Assembly: GCA_016183775.1 (NCBI GenBank)
Contig: JACPDY010000074.1
Location: 1 to 64,000 of the forward strand
Direction: 5' to 3'
Length of the DNA: 64,000 nt
Source: Bacteroidota bacterium
GTDB lineage: Bacteria > Bacteroidota > Bacteroidia > JABDFU01
A program made the translations under genes and the position numbers. Positions 55,120 through 64,000 of the stretch are shown here, piece by piece (the stretch's first letter is position 1; each line of letters opens with the position of its first letter). The notes under the pieces are model-generated. The model did no database searches. It saw nothing but the letters and a program-made list of their open reading frames with translations, and had not been told where the DNA came from.

Positions 55120-56793
55120 TTATGGCGCTGTACGCACGCCGCGTCCTCCCTGTGAGTCGTGACGAAATGAATGCAGACCATTTCCGCTTGCTGCTGCTCC
55201 CCGGCTTGAAGTGGTCAGGTAAGAAGCATCACGATACCAAGTTCCTCCCCTGAAGCCATAACCTTGAAGCGAAGTTGAGCCCGGGTTATAACCGCCTGTA
55301 CCCGGCCATGATGCAACATCATTATGACCTGAGCTATTCAATAAACCATTTCCGTGATCTCCTGTAAAGGCGCGGGCTAATGGTTTTGCCACAGGAACTA
55401 TCATGTGCCAGGTGCTGCCTCCCAAATCTAATACACCATAATAGGTGGCTCCCGCTTGTTCGCGAGTGGTACCTGCACCTGCAAAAGCTCCGACACGCAT
55501 GGTACCCCAAACAGCAGCATTATAGGATTGATTGGCCCCGGCATTGCTTGCCGTTTCAGTAATCTCACCCGAATTAGTCAGTCCTGTGGGAGCTGTAGCC
55601 CCTGTTGTACTACCCCATACGTATTCGTTGGCCACAGGTGCCTGGTCACCCCTACAGACTTTTTCGTATTCTAATTCAGTCATTGGCCGGAGGCCCGACC
55701 AATCCAGATAAGCCAAAACATCCAGCCACGACAACCAGTTGCATTCATTCCCGAGACCATCGTTGGCTTCTCCACCAACCCAGTTTCCCCGTAATACAGT
55801 TGCATTTATTGGTGGGGGTACATATTGCAAAGTACCGCCTCCTGCATAATCACAAACAAAGGTGAGGGGGATGTAAGGTGCAAATGCAGTGTCACATCTT
55901 ATACCCTGCCTGAAATTAATTGTAGAGCTGTTTCGCATTACATAACATCTTTGAAGCCATGTTGTGGTATCATAAAGCACAGTAGCTACCCTTGAAGCTT
56001 GTTGGGTACGGGTAAGTGTATTCAAAAAATTTGCATAACCTTGCTGGGTGATGGCATGTTTCATACAATAAAATGCTTTATAGCCTTTCGGGAAACTTGC
56101 CGGAAGAGTTACGGGTCTGGTTGTGCCGGGATAAATTGTACTTATCGCACTCTTTGCAAATAAGCTTCCGGGAACCGAGTCCATTACCATAGCATCTTCT
56201 GATGTTATCTGGTAAGGTATTGTATTGCCCGCACTCCACGATCCATCTGTAAAACTACCGCTTTCTGTTCCACCGCTTCCCACATAAAAACTTGCCTGGG
56301 GTATATATACCATTTCCATAGCGTAAACCTGGACATCCGCTACATCGGCATTCGCGCAGCCATTAGCTCCGTAGTTCCAACGCAGCTGCACACCAGTCAG
56401 TGAAAAAGTTCCGGTTCCATCAGCACTACGGTAAATAAATGCGCCAAGTCCCGGGTTAGTTGTAGAATTAAAAGGAGAATCTGGTGTCAATAAACCAATA
56501 TCTATTGTACATCCGGTAGGTGCTGTATGTCCGGAGCTATTTAACCAAGCATGCTGCCAGCTTCCACCCGAGATACGAAATTTTATGAACACCCATACGG
56601 CATCCCGGTTATTTGGGGCCGCGCTTGTGCGCCAGGAATTTTCCCAGGAAATATCAAATTGAACCATTGTATACTGCTCCGCCTGATTGGAACCTACTAG
56701 TTTGGCGTTAGTGACAGTAAGATTATTGGCAAAAACACCTGAACTTAAAAACAGGTATATGATCATAAGCTTACTATGTATAACTGTTTTCAT
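55120..56793 (-). CDS. Exported formylglycine-generating-enzyme-fold (SUMF1) protein
   Basis: A 557-residue protein with a signal peptide (MKTVIHSKLMIIYLFLSSGVFAN). The first 150 residues are a beta domain (VQFDISWENSWRTSAAPNNRDAVWVFIKF). From about 175 (MEMVYIPQASFYVGSGG) a SUMF1/FGE-sulfatase fold follows: FYCMKHAITQQGYANFLN, NWLSWLDVLAYLDWSGLRPMTELEYEKVCRG and RGGTWYRDASYLTTSSRGAAA. In T9SS Bacteroidota such proteins are related to GldK/GldJ and also occur as exported FGE-like proteins. The C-terminal GFRxxR pattern is altered to GGRGVRTAP and the paired active-site cysteines of true FGE were not seen, so it is probably a structural relative. First of a series with two T9SS cargo genes. 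Confidence 0.85.
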   Translation of the reverse strand: MKTVIHSKLMIIYLFLSSGVFANNLTVTNAKLVGSNQAEQYTMVQFDISWENSWRTSAAPNNRDAVWVFIKFRISGGSWQHAWLNSSGHTAPTGCTIDIGLLTPDSPFNSTTNPGLGAFIYRSADGTGTFSLTGVQLRWNYGANGCANADVADVQVYAMEMVYIPQASFYVGSGGTESGSFTDGSWSAGNTIPYQITSEDAMVMDSVPGSLFAKSAISTIYPGTTRPVTLPASFPKGYKAFYCMKHAITQQGYANFLNTLTRTQQASRVATVLYDTTTWLQRCYVMRNSSTINFRQGIRCDTAFAPYIPLTFVCDYAGGGTLQYVPPPINATVLRGNWVGGEANDGLGNECNWLSWLDVLAYLDWSGLRPMTELEYEKVCRGDQAPVANEYVWGSTTGATAPTGLTNSGEITETASNAGANQSYNAAVWGTMRVGAFAGAGTTREQAGATYYGVLDLGGSTWHMIVPVAKPLARAFTGDHGNGLLNSSGHNDVASWPGTGGYNPGSTSLQGYGFRGGTWYRDASYLTTSSRGAAASGNGLHSFRHDSQGGRGVRTAP

Positions 56794-57015
56794 AGTTTAA
56801 ATTGTTTTGATTTATGACCACACCAACTGCGTATTTATACGTAGTCAATTGATTAAAGGTTGCAATTTTTTACTTTTTGAACCCATTTAGTTTTAAACAG
56901 GGTTTGTTAATTTCTAAATATTTTTTAACAATATATTGATTTTCAATATATTATGAAAAATATTAGATTGATCAGGAGACTTAGTTGATGAAGGGATTTT
57001 ACGTATTATGCAGAT

Positions 57016-57061
57016 ATAATACCAATTTGATGGGTCGGAATAGGTAGTCCGTCGGTATTAT
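57016..57061. repeat. Inverted repeat ATAATACC / GGTATTAT
   Basis: Perfect 8-bp arms (57016-57023, 57054-57061) enclose AATTTGAT and GTCGGAATAGGTAGTCCGTC. Words and layout resemble the palindromes at 4239-4345, so both may belong to one dispersed family. It lies 24 bases downstream of the flavoprotein stop (minus strand) and could serve as its 3' hairpin. Confidence 0.45.
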
Positions 57062-57084
57062 TTCTATGTTGATTGATCTACTGT

Positions 57085-58281
57085 TCAATTGGAGTTAAGG
57101 TATTTGCCCAGGTAGTTTCCCATACTAAAACAGGCCTGTAGTAAGTAACCACCGGTTGGTGCGTCCCAATCCAGCATTTCACCAATGCAAAAATGGCTGG
57201 GTAATTTTTTTAATTGAAAATATTCATCCACTTCTTCCGGTGAAATACCACCGACTGTAGAAATAGCCTCATCGATCGGAGCCATGGCTGCTACTTTTAA
57301 GGGTAAATGTTTTATTTTATCAGCAAGAATTAACGGATTAACGAACTCTTCTTTTGTTAGAATAGTTTTTAGCAGTGCAATTTGTACGTCGTTTAAATTC
57401 AATTCGTCCTTCAATTGTTTTGTGTATGATCTGTTCCCTTTGCTTCTTAGTTTATTTTTTATTTCATTTTTTGTAAAATCCGGTTTCAGGTCGATAAACA
57501 CAACCGCGGTATTGTTTTCATTAAGTTGTTTACGTATCTGTGGACTTAATCCGTAAATGGCTCCGCCCTCTAATCCAAATTGTGTAATTACCAACTCTCC
57601 TTTTTTTATAACATTATCGCAGGTGATAGTAATGTTTTTTAATGAAGAACCTTCAGCCTGATCTCTAAATTTTTTATCCCATTCGATCTTATAAGCACAA
57701 TTGGAAGGTTGAAACGGAACGATAGTGATCCTTTTCTGTTCAAATAAGTTTGTCCAACTACCGTCTGAACCGGTAATACTCCAACTGGCACCCCCGAGCG
57801 CGAACACAACAATACCCGCTTTTATAAAATGCTCTTTTTTATCGTGTTCGAAAATAAGCTCATTATTGCTGTTCCAGCCTTTCCATGTGTATTCTGTCAG
57901 CAGCGTAACATGCTTTTTCTTCAACTCATTTAATATAGCGTTGAGTACATCAATTGGTTTTATTCCCTTAACCGGGAATACTCTTTTACTTGTTCCGACA
58001 TAGGTGTCAATACCAATATCTTTTAGCCAGTTGCGCAGATCAGTGTTTGTGAATGAGCGAATACTATCAGCTAAAAATATTTTCGGGGTGTAACGTGAAA
58101 TAAATTGCTCCCGCTCTTCGGAATGTGTTAAATTAAAACCTCCGTCACCTGCCACTAAGAATTTGCGCGCGGGAGCCGCTTTTCGTTCATAGATGGTAAT
58201 GTCAAACAGGTTTTGATCAAGTGTGGCTGCCAACAATAGGGCGGAAGGGCCGCTGCCTATGATCGCTATTGTTTTTTTCAT
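57085..58281 (-). CDS. HI0933-like FAD-dependent flavoprotein (TIGR03862-like)
   Basis: A 398-residue cytoplasmic flavoprotein. The dinucleotide-binding N-terminus is IAIIGSGPSALLLAA (G9, G11, G14-type motif), followed by ERKAAPARKFLVAGDGGFNLTHS, TSKRVFPVKG, ALGGASWSITGSDGSW and, near the end, CIGEMLDWDAPTGGYLLQACFSMG, all typical of the BaiN/HI0933 group. The reaction is unknown in most members; some reduce enoyl bonds of bile acids. The start codon overlaps the stop of the upstream 137-residue gene by 4 bases, so they are coupled. Confidence 0.9.
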   Translation of the reverse strand: MKKTIAIIGSGPSALLLAATLDQNLFDITIYERKAAPARKFLVAGDGGFNLTHSEEREQFISRYTPKIFLADSIRSFTNTDLRNWLKDIGIDTYVGTSKRVFPVKGIKPIDVLNAILNELKKKHVTLLTEYTWKGWNSNNELIFEHDKKEHFIKAGIVVFALGGASWSITGSDGSWTNLFEQKRITIVPFQPSNCAYKIEWDKKFRDQAEGSSLKNITITCDNVIKKGELVITQFGLEGGAIYGLSPQIRKQLNENNTAVVFIDLKPDFTKNEIKNKLRSKGNRSYTKQLKDELNLNDVQIALLKTILTKEEFVNPLILADKIKHLPLKVAAMAPIDEAISTVGGISPEEVDEYFQLKKLPSHFCIGEMLDWDAPTGGYLLQACFSMGNYLGKYLNSN

Positions 58282-58691
58282 TTATACTGATCGTCAGGTA
58301 CACCAACTTCAGGCATTTCTTTCCCCGCAGAAAATAAAAAGTCAATTGGAGTGTCAATGTCATAAAGCCATTGATAACCGCTTGATTCTCTTCTGCAGAA
58401 TGGCTCTACCAGTTGTATCATGTCTTTGTAATTGTTTATTGTGAGATCACAAAAGAAATTATGATCATCAACTGTTGATATTCCTTCGTCACTTTCGCCA
58501 ACACGAAGGGTAAGTTTGCAATTTATGGGTTGAATAAAACCAAGAGAGGTTAAATCTATGTGATCTTCATGGTTTGCAATCAACTCGTTAATAGCCTGGC
58601 GAAATTCTTTTGCCTGCAACGAATTGAAGTCGAATAGCCGGACTGCATGTTCGTTATACTCAGTAATATTTTTTAAAAATTCTAATTTCAT
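58278..58691 (-). CDS. Conserved-looking hypothetical protein
   Basis: A 137-residue cytoplasmic protein with no signal peptide or family that I recognise. Hydrophobic beta and helical segments alternate (NFFCDLTINNYKDMIQLVEPFC and IDLTSLGFIQPINCKLTLRVGES). The tail is acidic (MPEVGVPDDQYK). Its stop overlaps the start of the flavoprotein gene by 4 bases, suggesting a joint role. Codon use looks like that of its neighbours, so the ORF is probably real. Confidence 0.75.
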   Translation of the reverse strand: MKLEFLKNITEYNEHAVRLFDFNSLQAKEFRQAINELIANHEDHIDLTSLGFIQPINCKLTLRVGESDEGISTVDDHNFFCDLTINNYKDMIQLVEPFCRRESSGYQWLYDIDTPIDFLFSAGKEMPEVGVPDDQYK

Positions 58692-58762
58692 ATATTTTTC
58701 ACTTAGGGAAAAAGTGTGTGTCAGCGATGCGGAATTTAATCAATCGTATTATCTGTAAAGAC

Positions 58763-60104
58763 TTATTCGATAATTACCTTAGAAGCTCCAACACATTGCT
58801 GTTTTAGGAAATACCGGACAAAATAGATTCCTTCCTGCAAATTTCCTTTGTCCATTTGCAACTCAATACTTTTGTTCCCGGAGTCCATCACTCTATAGGT
58901 GGGAGTGCAAATTCGCCCGCTGATATCGGATAGCACCAGGTTAAGGTCTGTAGGATGAATTTCTTCATTAGAAGTGATCGTAATATGAGTTTGAACTGTG
59001 AATGGGTTGGGGTAGGTAATGGAGTTGATCTGACCATTATTTATATCATTAACAGAAAACCAGAATTTCATTTTAGGCAGCTGACCTGTTGAATCGGTCT
59101 TAATGAGAAATAAGTTAGGAGCGTTAAAGCCAATTTTTGTTGAGTCTGTAAAGCCACAGATAATAAATCCCTTATCGCGTGTAATCGCAACAGAGTAACA
59201 TTCATCTTTGCCACCGGTGCCGTAAGTTGGGCCGTCAATAAAACCTCCTGAACTATTTGTAATAAGCAAATAGCCTTCATTCTTTCCTCCTCCGTAAGAG
59301 AAGGTAACACCTATACAAGCAAGGTTTCCGTTTTGCAGTTCAACCAATCCCTCTAGGCTATCGTAAATAGAATCTTTAAGCAGGCCATTTGAAATCTGCC
59401 AGTTGATCGATCCGTTATTGTAGATCCTTGTAAGGTACATATTGGCATCTTTGCTACAATAGCTGTAACTACGTCCGCAAAAAACATAATCGCCGTTTTT
59501 GCATTCAATGATATCATTGGCAAGGTCTTCTTTTAGTCCGCCAAAACTCCTTGTCCATAATGTATCTCCGGTTGAATTTGTTTTTACCACATAAGCATCT
59601 CCGCCCGTAGTATCTGCAAAACTTTTAGTGAAGCCGGTCAGTATAAAATCACCTGTAGCAGTCTCCCGCACTGATCTTGCTTCATCATCGTATCGTCCAC
59701 CGAATGTTTTTGTCCACGTAGTGTCGCCAGTTATGTTCGTTTTAATAAGGTACATGTCTTCACTACCTTTTCCGTAGCTGTATGTGCCCCCGGCTATAAT
59801 AAATCCTCCGTCACTTGTTTGGTGTATGCTGTAAGCAAATTCCCAATCGGTACCGCCATAGGTTTTTTCCCAGACTTTATTTCCCCAGCGGTCGAGCCGC
59901 GGTTCGTACAACATATATATCTGAGTTTCCATTTGTAAAGCTGCTGGTGGTACCAACGGCAATATATCCATTGTCGTATGTTTGCCTCGCGCAGTATCCG
60001 TGATCAGGAGAGTTGCCGCCAATGGAATGTTTAAACTGTATTGATGCGGCATAACAGGTTGACGCCGCTGTAAATACAATAAAGAATAAATATTTTATAC
60101 CCAT
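58763..60104 (-). CDS. Secreted repeat protein with T9SS-type tail, frameshifted
   Basis: Read in one frame from ATG 60104: signal peptide MGIKYLFFIVFTAASTCYA and the first repeat IGGNSPDHGYCARQTYDNGYIAVGTT...GNSDIYVV, ending in a stop at 59877. The other frame (to 58763) continues with LDRWGNKVWEKTYGGTDWEFAYSIHQTSDGGFIIAGGT and further repeats of about 50 residues, then a C-terminal sorting domain (YPNPFTVQTHITITSN to GASKVIIE). The repeats match across the break, so a single gene of about 446 residues is shifted by one base between about 59885 and 59905. It resembles delta-60/beta-propeller repeat proteins. It could be a true mutation, phase variation or a sequencing error. The upstream gene ends 6 bases before it. 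Confidence 0.8.
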
Positions 60105-60110
60105 TTTTAT

Positions 60111-61367
60111 TTAAAAACTCTTTGTTAATGATAATGCTGCACCCTGTCCCGTAGCCAGTTTGGGAACTATAAAACCTTCTATGTTATTGCTATAAGCACG
60201 AAGCATAAACCCTTTTCCAAAATCAATGGCTAAGCCGGTATTAGTGTTGAACAGGCTGTAACCTCCATAAGCAAGACCGAGGCTTACCATGAGTTTTGGT
60301 GTTAAATAGCGGTTAACAATAAAATAAATGTTGAATTTATTGTTGGCATTGAATATAAAGCGGATGCCCTTAGAGAACTGCCATTTGCCAACAGTGGATA
60401 AAGAGTTAAAATGAAATACCGCCGGAAGGGTTGTGATAATTTTACCGGGAGAAAACTTTACATTTTTGTTTAATATACTGTCGGCGTTAGTGTTTCCGAA
60501 TGCCGAACTATTCAATTCAAAAATATTATCAACGCTTACCCCGTCATAATGATGAATAGAATCAACGGATGCGGTAGCGGAATTTCCGTTCCACCATATC
60601 ATGCCAATGTCGCGCAGTTCAATGGTCATACGTTCTGCCCTGTTTTCTTTTGTCATGTATGGAATATCGGCGTATACATCAATGCTGAAGCCCATTCCGT
60701 TATTTCTTCCGAGGCTGCTGTTGGCGGTATCCGACCGTTTGTAAATGATATTGCTGTTAAAATCAATGTATTGGCCATCCAATGCAGTATAAAGTTCAGC
60801 TTTTTTGGCATGTATTGATTGATATTGCTGCCCATTAAGTGCTGAGAGACCAAGGGCATAGGTCACCTCGCCATTATTGATCTTTTTGGTCATCCCAACC
60901 TGGAATTGCTGGTATTGGTATAGGTTCAGATTAAAGTTTGTAAGATCAGCCGTTTCACCTGCAAATTGTTTGTTGCCATAAAAGCCAAGTTTGAACAGGT
61001 CATTGGAGAATCGCGCATCAACATGGTTTCGGTTTTTGAGGCTGGTAAAAAAACTTATTTTGGAATTTTTAGAAAGTGTATCGGGTTTATACCTGTAATA
61101 AACAGAGTAATTTAGCTCCGCGCCCAAACGGTTTTCAAGGATAAGGTTACTGCTCACCCGGTCTTTCATTGGTGTAGTGATATTCCCGCTTTTATAAAAA
61201 GTATTTACAAACTCAGCAGTGATCGCGTTCGAATTAAAAAAATAATCGGCATTTACACTTAAAGTTGATTTATGTCCGAGGTAATTTTTATCGAAAGGAG
61301 TATAAATGTCCTGAGCCAACAGGCCCGTACAACTTAAAACGAATAGTATATAAATTATTTTTCTCAC
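60111..61367 (-). CDS. DUF5723-like exported protein
   Basis: A 418-residue protein with a signal peptide (MRKIIYILFVLSCTGLLAQ), then alternating beta strands across its length (LNYSVYYRYKPD, ISFFTSLKNRNHVDARFSNDLFKLGFYGNKQFAG and FMLRAYSNNIEGFIVPKL). This fits an outer-membrane beta barrel of the DUF5723 type found in Bacteroidota. The start overlaps the stop of the upstream lipoprotein by 4 bases. The downstream T9SS-type gene begins 6 bases after its stop, so three genes probably form one operon. The function is unknown; a PorP-like partner role for the downstream cargo is a possibility. Confidence 0.8.
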   Translation of the reverse strand: MRKIIYILFVLSCTGLLAQDIYTPFDKNYLGHKSTLSVNADYFFNSNAITAEFVNTFYKSGNITTPMKDRVSSNLILENRLGAELNYSVYYRYKPDTLSKNSKISFFTSLKNRNHVDARFSNDLFKLGFYGNKQFAGETADLTNFNLNLYQYQQFQVGMTKKINNGEVTYALGLSALNGQQYQSIHAKKAELYTALDGQYIDFNSNIIYKRSDTANSSLGRNNGMGFSIDVYADIPYMTKENRAERMTIELRDIGMIWWNGNSATASVDSIHHYDGVSVDNIFELNSSAFGNTNADSILNKNVKFSPGKIITTLPAVFHFNSLSTVGKWQFSKGIRFIFNANNKFNIYFIVNRYLTPKLMVSLGLAYGGYSLFNTNTGLAIDFGKGFMLRAYSNNIEGFIVPKLATGQGAALSLTKSF

Positions 61368-62980
61368 TTTTTGGTTGAAAAGCTGTAGTTGATATCCGCT
61401 ACTAATCTGAACTCGAGTTTGTAGTGATTGTAAAGGCTTATAGGATTGGGTTGGTTAGCTGTATTAAAACGCGCCACCACCAATACTTTTCCGGAATGCA
61501 CTAATTTGTCGAGTTTTTCTTTTGTTACGGGAATGGTAAGCTTTGTATTAACCGGCTGCGAAACTTTAAGATTTGTACCAAGTAAAGCGCTTGCCACATT
61601 ATTGTTTGGAGGCACGAGTAACGAATCGGTCTTTGAAAGAGTATTATCCAGCAGATAGATCTGTACAGCGGCGTCAAATGGCAGGCCGTTCACTGTATAC
61701 AAATATAAATTGCCATTGTTTATTTTTTCATGCTCCCGGATGCTGCTTAGATCAAGGAGCAGTGTATCTGATAAGGTAAGGTTGGTAGCTAAAACCGACA
61801 ATGGAATTTCGATATTCATTTTTGCTTTTATGCCGTAATCCGAGTAAACAAAATCGTTTGATCCCGAAATATTTCCGAGGGGATTTACATTTACCTGCAT
61901 GGTATAGCTTAATTTATCCGGCATATTGCCGACCAGGGAGCTGATATTGGAGTTGCCGCTGTTCAGGAGAATCGTTTGAACAGTTGGAATTACTGGTGTA
62001 GCCATAACTCCTGTTTCAACAGCCCTGTTAATGTTTATTGATTTATTGATCGCCGCAGAACTGACCAGGTCTACATTTGTTCCGGTCCTGGTATTCATGG
62101 AAGTTATTTTACTGATCTTCAACCGCGCGTCAACACCGATCGAATTCTCAAGATCGAGTTTTACATTTACGTCAGGAAGGCTTAAGGTGCCCGACTTGAT
62201 ATTTTTAAACATTGTAAAATCACTTTGCTCCGGACCAACTGTAACAACGGTTTGGCCCAGGTATCCGCGGGCGTATCCGGGCTTAATGCTGTATGCGCTG
62301 TTGGTGATGAACAGGCTGTCATCGAGGGCTACTGTGACATAATCCACCGCCTTTGAAATGTATGCTTTTACCTGCGTTGTTACAATGTTGTATTTGGTAC
62401 CGGTTAATCCCGTGAGATCAATGGTATAGCCTGCCAGATCAATAATCGTATCATAAATAGCGGGGACTAAATTGCTTCCTCCGGGAACAGAGTCAAACAA
62501 GGAGAAAGGAATGCTGTTGAGAGTAGCGCATGGAATTTTATATTCAAAAACAATCGTACTGTCCATTCGGTTCTCTACATGCAATTTGATGTATTCTGTT
62601 TTAATGATTGCTTTCTTTAGTTCTATGCCGCTCAGGTCGAAATCGATCTCCGAGGTTTTGTTTATAAGTACATCACCGGGACTATAGCTATAAGGTATGG
62701 GTGTAACGAATGAAAAACTTACTGTAGTGTCAGGCACCTGCGCAAGTGTATCGGACGAGAAATTAATAAGGTCGCTATTGTATACAATTTTAATGGAACT
62801 ATCAGGGTTGCTCACTAAAAGCGAATCAGTGACTAAGTCGTTAATACTCAGGCTTGATTTAATAAGAGGAGCCAAAACATCAACATCCCACGTTGGCTGA
62901 CTTGAATCTTTTCTGCAAGAAGTAAAACTTAAAGCAGTCAAAAAGAGGAATAAAATACTTTTGAGGACCGGTTTGATCAT
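61364..62980 (-). CDS. Lipoprotein of unknown function
   Basis: A 538-residue predicted lipoprotein: signal peptide with lipobox SFTSC at 18-22 (C22 lipidated), followed by RKDSSQPTWDVDVLAPLIKSSLS. The rest is beta-rich with no known domain seen, containing repeats of the type ISGSNDFVYSDYGIKAKMNIEIPLSV and LLLDLSSIREHEKINNGNLYLYT. It heads the probable operon with the DUF5723-like barrel and the frameshifted T9SS-tailed protein, a combination that suggests a surface complex. The opening WDVDVLAPLIKSSLSINDLV is typical of Bacteroidota proteins paired with DUF5723 barrels, by my recollection. Confidence 0.82.
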   Translation of the reverse strand: MIKPVLKSILFLFLTALSFTSCRKDSSQPTWDVDVLAPLIKSSLSINDLVTDSLLVSNPDSSIKIVYNSDLINFSSDTLAQVPDTTVSFSFVTPIPYSYSPGDVLINKTSEIDFDLSGIELKKAIIKTEYIKLHVENRMDSTIVFEYKIPCATLNSIPFSLFDSVPGGSNLVPAIYDTIIDLAGYTIDLTGLTGTKYNIVTTQVKAYISKAVDYVTVALDDSLFITNSAYSIKPGYARGYLGQTVVTVGPEQSDFTMFKNIKSGTLSLPDVNVKLDLENSIGVDARLKISKITSMNTRTGTNVDLVSSAAINKSININRAVETGVMATPVIPTVQTILLNSGNSNISSLVGNMPDKLSYTMQVNVNPLGNISGSNDFVYSDYGIKAKMNIEIPLSVLATNLTLSDTLLLDLSSIREHEKINNGNLYLYTVNGLPFDAAVQIYLLDNTLSKTDSLLVPPNNNVASALLGTNLKVSQPVNTKLTIPVTKEKLDKLVHSGKVLVVARFNTANQPNPISLYNHYKLEFRLVADINYSFSTKK

Positions 62981-63074
62981 AACAGATACATAAAAATACT
63001 AATTTTAGCTAACTTGTCGGTTATATACTAAAACGAAACTTTATAAGTTTATTGTTCAGGTAAATCTGGTCTTT

Positions 63075-63746
63075 GTGTGTAAAAGAATCAAATATCCCTT
63101 TATAGCCTTTGTATGTTTGGCTTGCTTTTCTGTAAAAGCGCAGATCACTGAAGGCATTTACAGGTTTGATACCCGAATTAATGGTTTAGTACCCCATCCT
63201 CTTTCCAACAAAGCGTTTAAAAGTACCTTTATCGGAGTTTATTCGGTGAGCGGTTCGCAGAATGTTCAATTGTTTAAAAATTTTTATGCCGGTATATGCG
63301 GTGGCAATTCGCTTTATAAGATACCAACCAATAAGCTGGTAGCAGGTAATGGATATCGGTTAAGCAATCAATTTCAGCTTAACTGGGCAGGACTAAATAT
63401 AGGTTATGACTATTATTTCACACCGCATGGATTTTTATCAACCTCCATCTCGATCGGGCAGAGTTTCGGCAAGTTCAGTTCGATACAAACCATTACTCCT
63501 GCTACTATTAAAGATGAGTTTAACACAGCTTATCTGCAGATCACGGAGAACATTAATTTCATCCTGGAGGATCATTTTGGAATAGGGTTTCTTGTGAGTT
63601 ATACATATATAAATCACTCATTTGACCCTGCAGATATTGCATTGGATCAATTTAAACATTATGAAAGTGGAGATATGAACGGAGCAGTAAGTCATTTGGA
63701 AGTTGGCTTCAACCTTTATTTCGGCTATGTGAAGAAAAAGAAATAA
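63075..63746 (+). CDS. Small exported protein, probable outer-membrane barrel
   Basis: A 223-residue protein with a GTG start and signal peptide (MCKRIKYPFIAFVCLACFSVKAQ). Paired aromatic-rich strands (LNWAGLNIGYDYYFTPHGFLSTSISIGQSFG and GIGFLVSYTYINHSF) and the last strand (SHLEVGFNLYFGYVKKKK) suggest an eight-stranded outer-membrane barrel. No named family recognised. It is divergent from the lipoprotein operon and 70 bases upstream of sucC. Confidence 0.75.
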   Translation: MCKRIKYPFIAFVCLACFSVKAQITEGIYRFDTRINGLVPHPLSNKAFKSTFIGVYSVSGSQNVQLFKNFYAGICGGNSLYKIPTNKLVAGNGYRLSNQFQLNWAGLNIGYDYYFTPHGFLSTSISIGQSFGKFSSIQTITPATIKDEFNTAYLQITENINFILEDHFGIGFLVSYTYINHSFDPADIALDQFKHYESGDMNGAVSHLEVGFNLYFGYVKKKK

Positions 63747-63785
63747 ATTAATCATTCAAAGGGGATCATCGTATTCATTTTTTTT

Positions 63786-63793
63786 TACTTTTG
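63786..63793 (+). promoter_or_regulatory. TAnnTTTG-type box before sucC
   Basis: TACTTTTG, a match to the Bacteroidota -7 consensus TAnnTTTG, 23 bases before the sucC start. No clear TTG at -33 was found, so the call is tentative, but the distance is suitable for a short leader. Confidence 0.4.
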
Positions 63794-63816
63794 ATTGAAT
63801 AAAAATCAATTGCAAT

Positions 63817-64000
63817 ATGAACATTCACGAATACCAGGGAAAACAAATTCTTAAAAAATTTGGAATAGCAACAGGTGAAGGCATTATTGCCGAAACTCCT
63901 GAATCGGCTGTTGAAGCCGCAAAAAAGCTACAGGAACAAACCGGAACAAAGATATGGGTGGTGAAGGCCCAGGTGCATGCGGGAGGACGCGGGAAGGCCG
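63817..64000 (+). CDS. sucC: Succinyl-CoA synthetase beta subunit (5' part)
   Basis: The first 61 codons of sucC, cut by the window edge. [22 protein letters not shown] and [17 protein letters not shown] are the family N-terminal motifs, with the ATP-grasp loop [11 protein letters not shown]. The enzyme couples succinyl-CoA hydrolysis to ATP or GTP synthesis in the TCA cycle. Whether sucD follows cannot be seen. Confidence 0.95.
   Translation, partial: MNIHEYQGKQILKKFGIATGEGIIAETPESAVEAAKKLQEQTGTKIWVVKAQVHAGGRGKA

Overview
The window is AT-rich bacterial DNA that reads as one contiguous piece of a Bacteroidota chromosome, probably a gliding or T9SS-bearing member of the Cytophagales, Sphingobacteriales or Chitinophagales type. 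The evidence is several giant secreted proteins with type IX secretion (T9SS) tails of type A and type B, a PorP/SprF-type outer-membrane partner, SprB-like and SBBP repeats, Bacteroidota families such as DUF5723, and poor Shine-Dalgarno sites in front of most genes. No rRNA, tRNA, CRISPR array, transposase or phage gene was recognised.

Layout. (1) 0.4-27 kb is a signalling and stress region. It holds an NtrC-like regulator, a membrane histidine kinase, a type B T9SS protein paired with a PorP/SprF protein, stand-alone receivers and a REC-PAS-HisKA protein with no ATPase domain. It also holds two UspA proteins, an Hsp20, a CBS-pair protein and a YciE/F-like ferritin-fold protein. It ends in a 2101-residue soluble hybrid kinase with eleven tandem 92-residue HAMP modules, followed on the same strand by a receiver-kinase and a receiver. 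(2) 28-35 kb carries topoisomerase III and a 1565-residue SBBP/SprB/type B T9SS protein. (3) 35-47.5 kb is mostly housekeeping: a HigBA toxin-antitoxin pair, an M42-like peptidase, an ECF sigma factor with a small companion gene, a membrane-anchored patatin, ftcD-hutI (end of histidine degradation), aroC and an AsmA-like protein. (4) 47.5-57 kb is a cargo cluster: a 2261-residue repeat protein, a 227-residue protein with almost the same T9SS type A tail, and a secreted formylglycine-generating-enzyme-fold protein. (5) 57-64 kb has a flavoprotein, an operon of lipoprotein, DUF5723 protein and a frameshifted T9SS repeat protein, a small exported protein, and the start of sucC at the right edge.

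The most unusual material is in the repeats and the signalling genes. A dispersed element of about 150-180 bp occurs three times next to regulator genes, and two copies carry a short palindrome that the third lacks. A 20-nt palindromic repeat sits in frame inside a coding sequence. A 100-bp element folds on paper into several hairpins. The poly-HAMP kinase resembles fungal group III kinases in its repeats. A 12-mer is shared by the upstream regions of the ECF sigma gene and its small neighbour. Everything here was read by eye: domain names come from motif recognition, not from database searches.
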